From Strongylocentrotus pallidus (Eukaryota; Echinodermata; Echinoidea; Camarodonta; Strongylocentrotidae), in the NCBI GenBank assembly GCA_030265145.1, contig JARBES010000119.1, positions 24,006,197 to 24,030,500 on the forward strand: a DNA stretch of 24,304 nt, given 5' to 3'. Below, piece after piece: positions 15,001 through 21,000 of the stretch. The translations under genes and the position numbers were made by a program. The notes under the pieces are model-generated. The model saw nothing but the letters and a program-made list of their open reading frames with translations. It did not search any database and was not told where the DNA came from. Numbering within the stretch: the stretch's first letter is position 1; the number at the start of each line of letters is the position of its first letter.

Positions 15001-18000
15001 TTACGAATACAGTGAAACCTGTCTATAAAGACCACCCACGTAAGACAAGAAAAGTGGTCTATTGACTTCTACATCGGTACTTGACAGGATCCATCAGTCA
15101 GGATAGAAGTTCTTTATGTACAGGTGCCGATAGTACATATTTCAATGAGAAACTATTTTCAAGGGAAACAAAAAATGTGGTCTTTGTATGTGGTCACTAA
15201 AGCAGGTTTGACTGTACATGAATTGTAACTGTATCCTTCATCTCTTTCTGTTTTAATAATTCAGAGAGTGGTGATGCTGATGGGATGAAAGCATCTCGGT
15301 TTGTACCGGTCCAGAAGACCTTTGTCATCGGTCTCTCTGCATCCAATTTGGACCTGAGCGTGGAGGAGATCACCAGCGCCAAGATCCTAGAGCACCTGGT
15401 ACGCATCCACACCATGCTGGCTGTGGTTGCCGGGCGTGGCTCTGATGCCCATAGCAACTACTGTACCTTGGCCTGGGGCTTTCTCTCCAGACTCATGCAG
15501 GTTTGTCATGTTTTGAATCTTGACTCGAAAGAAAGAATGATTTTGTAGGATATATTTGTGATTTGTTGTGGTAAATAGACATTGAAGGCTTATTTTTACT
15601 TGTTTCCCTTTAGTCATGTCTGTCAAATATAACTGAAATTAGTACATTCAATTGTACATACGTTTGGAATTATACTGTACATATGATATAAAAATGATAT
15701 CCCTGTCCACCAGAATTTTAATCTGTGCACACCATTTAAACAAAATTATATAATACTTTTTGATACACATTTGTGCAATTCTATGTAAGAAATATTGCAT
15801 CTTTCTGTTCATTCTTGCTGTTTTCTCTTGTGAGTGCAAGACAAAAAGTTTCACTCCCATTCTTCAAAGAAATATGGATAAACTGTAAAAAGGAAAAGAT
15901 ATCCTTTTTAGTGGTTTAGTGGTTTAGTGGTTTAGTGGTGGTTATTTTACCTGACTGCTAAGAAAGCATAAATGCTTATTAGTAAGCACCCAGAAGACCG
16001 ACGGCTTTAGGTCCTCTCTGAGGGACCTGTTAGTGAGGATTAATACCTTACCAAAGGGCACTAACGCATCAACTTGTTTTGAACTCGGGTCGCCGGATTA
16101 CGAGACCACTGCCGTACCAACGGAGCTATCGTGACTCCTCTTTGATGCTTGTATATATGGTACATTGAATGCTTTGTTACTCAAGCAAACCTTCACTACA
16201 CCAACTCAATTGTGGACAAATTAATTCTGATGTATCTATTAAATTATATTTATATATACTTTTATCACATGTATGAATATTGTAAAGCACATTGAAATGT
16301 CAACAGACATGAAATGCGCTATAAAAGAACAAAATTTTATTCTTTATTATTTTATTTATTTTGTTTGAACTAGGTGTCCATTACTTCTGCCGGTCAAGTG
16401 GCCAAGGAGCTGGCCAAAGCTGCAGCGGCCGGTGATCAGGCAGCTGCTAAGGGATCCGCCAAGGGGAAGAAGGGAGGAGGAGACAAGGGTAAAGGAGGCA
16501 AGGACCAGGAGCCTGTCAAGGAGAAACCCAAGCGGAAGGGACCCATCGATGCGGTGCCTACCAGTCCTGAAGAATGGGCTGCTTATGATGTTCCTGATGA
16601 GGTATATAATCGTGTATTCTTCTCATATGATACCTTTTCCTTCTTGTGTGTTTGTATATTACATGAAGCTCTGCCATTTTTCAAAGGGCCATGAGAAGGT
16701 TTTTAAATGTTGTGAGTCGCCTTGACTCTCTGCATGCTATCATCAAGCTGTGGCTAACCTGGAATTCCTTATAGTACTTTTGCAGCAAATTTCTCCTGAG
16801 AATGTAAATGTTCTACTTTAAGTTTAGATAAAAAGAAATATTGTTTTTTCTTCATCAGTGACAAACAAACATGTATATATCTATTGTGAAAGGTAATCCA
16901 ATGGAAGATATTCAACATAAGATTTTACAATGACATAAAGAAATAAAGTCCAAATTTTGACAGGTTAAGACTGATTTTCTAATAATTGTTCATCATGCTA
17001 CTGGCAAAGGAAGTTAACAATCTTGATTGATTCTTACCAATCATTTTCTTTTTTTCTCTGAATGATACAGATCCGAGAAGCCTTCAAGCATGATCCATCT
17101 GGTGAGAGTATCAACAAGGAATCTATCCTCAAACCTGTAAGTTGTACTCGTTAAAAAAAAAACCAGCAACAACAATAAAACTACAAAAACAAAAACAAAA
17201 CAAATATACTTGTGCTGTAGTGACTTTAACCCAAAAGGCCTCAAATCAAAATTATGAATGATAATGTGTAAATGAACCAGCTATCTTTACCAAAATGTGT
17301 TATTACAATTATGGAATCTCCTTTAGTGGAACTGCCTTTTGTAGATAAAAAGTGCCAAACCATTTATTTACTTATTAACACTGCAAAAAAGTTTATTAAT
17401 GAATATCTATTAGGGCAATATATAAAATTACCATATTTCCCACTCATGCTTGCTATGTATCGGCCTGGATTAAATATTACTGGTACCATTCACTTGTTCA
17501 GCTGTAATGTTTTTGACAATGTAATGAACAAGCTACACAAAAAATGTTACACCAAAGACATTTCTGCATTGATACACATTTCTCCATATTCCAGATGAAC
17601 CTTTATAGAAAATATCTTGTCTCTCATCTATGCATTGCTTTGTTTGCAGACATTGACCATGTACTATCTGGAGACCCTAGTGACGGAGCTGAGAGCATCT
17701 AACTTCACCCATCTTGTCTTCCCTGCACTCAATATGGCCGAGGTCATAGCAAGGGACATTGTTTTCTCTGAGACATCCGCAAAGACCTATCGTCTCATGT
17801 AAGAAATATTTTAGCTTACAATTTGATTTATTCATGGTTTAATATGAATTGTTCATACATGTATATTACAAGCAAATTTGGTGAAGATACAAGAACACAG
17901 GACTGAAGTAAACATATATTTATTACAGTGACATGAATTGTTAAATAATATTGAGTTCTAGCAGTGCATTTGAGGAATAATTGTATTCAGAGCAATGAAC

Positions 18001-21000
18001 TGGTTTAAAGTAATTTTTGATTGTTTATCATGCAGTACGTAGGTTGTTGGATCTGTTTTTTTCCCTGAAATGCATGACTAACTTTAATTCAAGTCCTCTC
18101 CGAGGGAATTAGTAATGAGGAGTAAAGCCTTACCAAAGGGCACAAGCGCATTGACTTGGTTTCAAATACCCAGGACCTTCCGGTTACTCTACCACAGAGC
18201 CATTGCGCCTCCTCTACAAAATTACTATAATATAAACTTTACTTTCATTTAAACTGATCTTGTAACTAATTCAGTTTTTCTCACAATGGATAATGCACAT
18301 TGTACTACTTTTTGTACGTGTGAATTTAAAAGACTTAGTAGAAGAATGAATCAAATGAAAAGTTTCACTTTAAATACAGATCAAGTTGATCACTCTCCTG
18401 GGTATTACACTGAATTCCATAGAATCGAGTATTGGTGTAAAACTATTATCCTTCTTACCAGTATATCTCTATATACGAATGGCTTCATATGTTTATGTAC
18501 TGTGAGGTAAATGGGTACCCAGCAGGAACGAATTCTTTGAAATGCTAGAGCGCTGTAATGGCAGCCAGGCTGAAGCTGGGGTAATATTTAGTGCGCCTCG
18601 GAATAGAATTTCTAGATAGATGGAGCTATAGAAATGCCTATTTATCAGTATTTTTATTATGTGGATAGCTTCATCTATGTATGTACTGTTTGATTTGTTA
18701 ACAGTGCTGCTGAGGTATGCTGGGAGATGAATCTCTCTACAGCAGCTAAGTTTCATGAGGCTGTGGTAGGACCAACTAACCTTAGCACAGAGGAGCAAGC
18801 CAAGTAAGTCACCTTTTCCTTGACAGTATTATGTTAGTGAGATGTTAATCTTAATAAAGTCAATCCTGCTTTGGCGACCACCTGTAGAGAAAGACCACAT
18901 TTGTTGTTTCATTGAAAATGTTTTCTCATGTAAACATGTAATAAAGGAACCTGTACATAAAGACCACCTGCTTACGATATATATCTGTAAAGCGCTTTGA
19001 GAGGGCCTTCGGTCCTGAAAAGCGCTATATAAGAACTAGCTATTATTATTATTATAACGAAGACCATTTTTCTTGTCTCCCTTGAGCGATCTTTTGTACA
19101 GGTTTCACTGTAACTTTGATTAATGCAGATGTATATCCCAAATACTCTGACTTGTATATTCAAGCCATGTTTTGTAAGATCATTATTCAAATAACCTACA
19201 TGTAGGAAGCTTCAAATGAGATGAAAACATGACATATCAATTAAAAGTCTGAAACATAACTTGATAGGTCTTCTACTTTTATACTTTTATACTGAGCATT
19301 GTAGCAAATCATTGATTTTATCTGATGACTTCACTCGTCTAGATCCCGTGATGAGATTGCTAAGCTGAAAGAGAAGCAAGCTCAGGTCCAGAGAGAGGCC
19401 AAGAGGGTGGATGAGCTCAAAAGAAACATATCAGCTGATAAGACCAAGAATCCTAAACTAGCCAGGGCTCTTATCCATCCGGACCAAAAGGTAGGCAATA
19501 CATTCTGACTTTGTGTAGAGTCACACATGAAAATTATACTATATTTGTTCATGGCAGCTCTATTTGAATTTGTGATTGTATAAGTGTATATTCTCAAGGT
19601 CTTTTTTAGTGCCTTTAAAAAAGAGTTTTGTTTTATATAATTTATCATTTATTTTGCAAGTCATTTATTGTCCCAGAGTTCATTAGGATATTTCAATAGC
19701 TTTATTTCTCACCATTCTCAGATGCTGTTCAATAGCTGGCTATTATCCTCTTTTTAATGGAATCTTTCCATTTCAGGCCACCACTGTAGAGGAAGTGAAG
19801 AGATTTACAAAGCATTAAAGTTCAGTTCCACAAATGTGTGTATATGAAAATTTTAGCAATTATAATAATGGAAAATGTTCACCCCTATTGATGGGATCTC
19901 TCATTTCAGACTGATATTGTTGAGGCAGTGAAAGGATTGAAGAAGTCACTGAGTGCTCAGTCCTACAGACAGGCATGGACACAGCAAGCAGAGATACTTA
20001 TCAAACAGGTGAACATTAAAATGATCTTAAACTGATACAAATTACATTAAACCATTATTCAGATAGTGATTTTTCATTCCTAGTCTATTTGATAGCCCTG
20101 TCAAAGTGCCAGACAGAGCTGATACCGTGACCGACTGCTAGCTTACCTACAAAGTGTCAGCCACTCGGATGTTATAATTTTATTTTTTACTGTCTGGCTA
20201 GTTGGTTAGACTGCAGTACAACAATGATGAAAAATATGCAAGTATTGCTATATTCATGGTACAGAACTCTCTCTCCTTCTCCTGTCTCACTCTCCCCTCC
20301 CTCTCCTCTCCCTCTCCTCTCCCTCTTCTCTCCCTCTGTCTGTCTCAGTCTGTCTTAACCCCCTCTCCCTCCCCTCTTTCTCTGTTATCCATATCTTGCT
20401 ACTGCAATACAAGTTTTAGGTGTTGGGTAATTTGTCATCTCATTTTTATCCCCCCTTATTTTTTCTTGAAAGTACAAATATTGTGGATTTAGATTCCTCA
20501 GCCAGTGCAGCTATCATTAAATTGTATTTATCCTGAATCTCTATCTATCTAGGGGTACTACCAATCAGCTAGAGAGCTTCTGAACGAGGCATACCTAGCA
20601 GCTCAAGCCTTTGAGGATACCTGGACCCAGGCTTACATCCTCCTCCATCTTTCCAGTCTTGCCATTGGTGATGGAGCCAACTATGGACAGGCAATCAACC
20701 TTCTTAAAGAAGCACAGGTACGTTGAATCATTCAGATTTAAGTTATCATTAGTTCCTCAAGTTCAGGTCCTTTCCTATGACATAATAATAATAGTCATAT
20801 TTGTATAATGCTTAATACTACGTTTCTAAGGGCTATACATTGTTATTATTATTTCCTTGGTCATTTGATTCTATTGCTAATCCGCACATGATAGTGCCCA
20901 CGCTCCGCTCCTTGAGGAGTATGTTGGTCAAGCGCCGTTTTACAAGCTCACACATGCCAATAAAACCATATTAACGTTCGCATCCTACAGGGTACCCAAT

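Larger units (their letters stand above)
10597..19165 (+). repeat. CFAP46: Duplicated block, copy B (E3-E13 with introns)
   Basis: Second copy, same order and strand. Relative to copy A it has its own inserts at about 13516-13821, 14319-14620, 15010-15214, 15911-16140, 16231-16370, 18501-18667 and 18972-19059. Exonic divergence from copy A is 63 substitutions in 1484 bp by my count, about 4.2%; introns are visibly more divergent. Confidence 0.95.

Noticed and set aside
17272-17598. 108-codon open frame on the + strand in intron 11 of block B
   Set aside because: The aligned intron in block A is not open, there is no family likeness, and it lies between confirmed exons.
18493-18798. 101-codon open frame on the - strand
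   Set aside because: It runs antisense over a SINE insert and exon E13; no homology or start context.
1562-19165. Reading the window as a protein with a tandemly repeated TPR domain
   Set aside because: The splice phases at the A/B join do not allow it, so the repeat cannot be translated in series.
20202-20492. 96-codon open frame, Ser/Leu/Pro-rich
   Set aside because: It is the translation of the CT-rich low-complexity tract.
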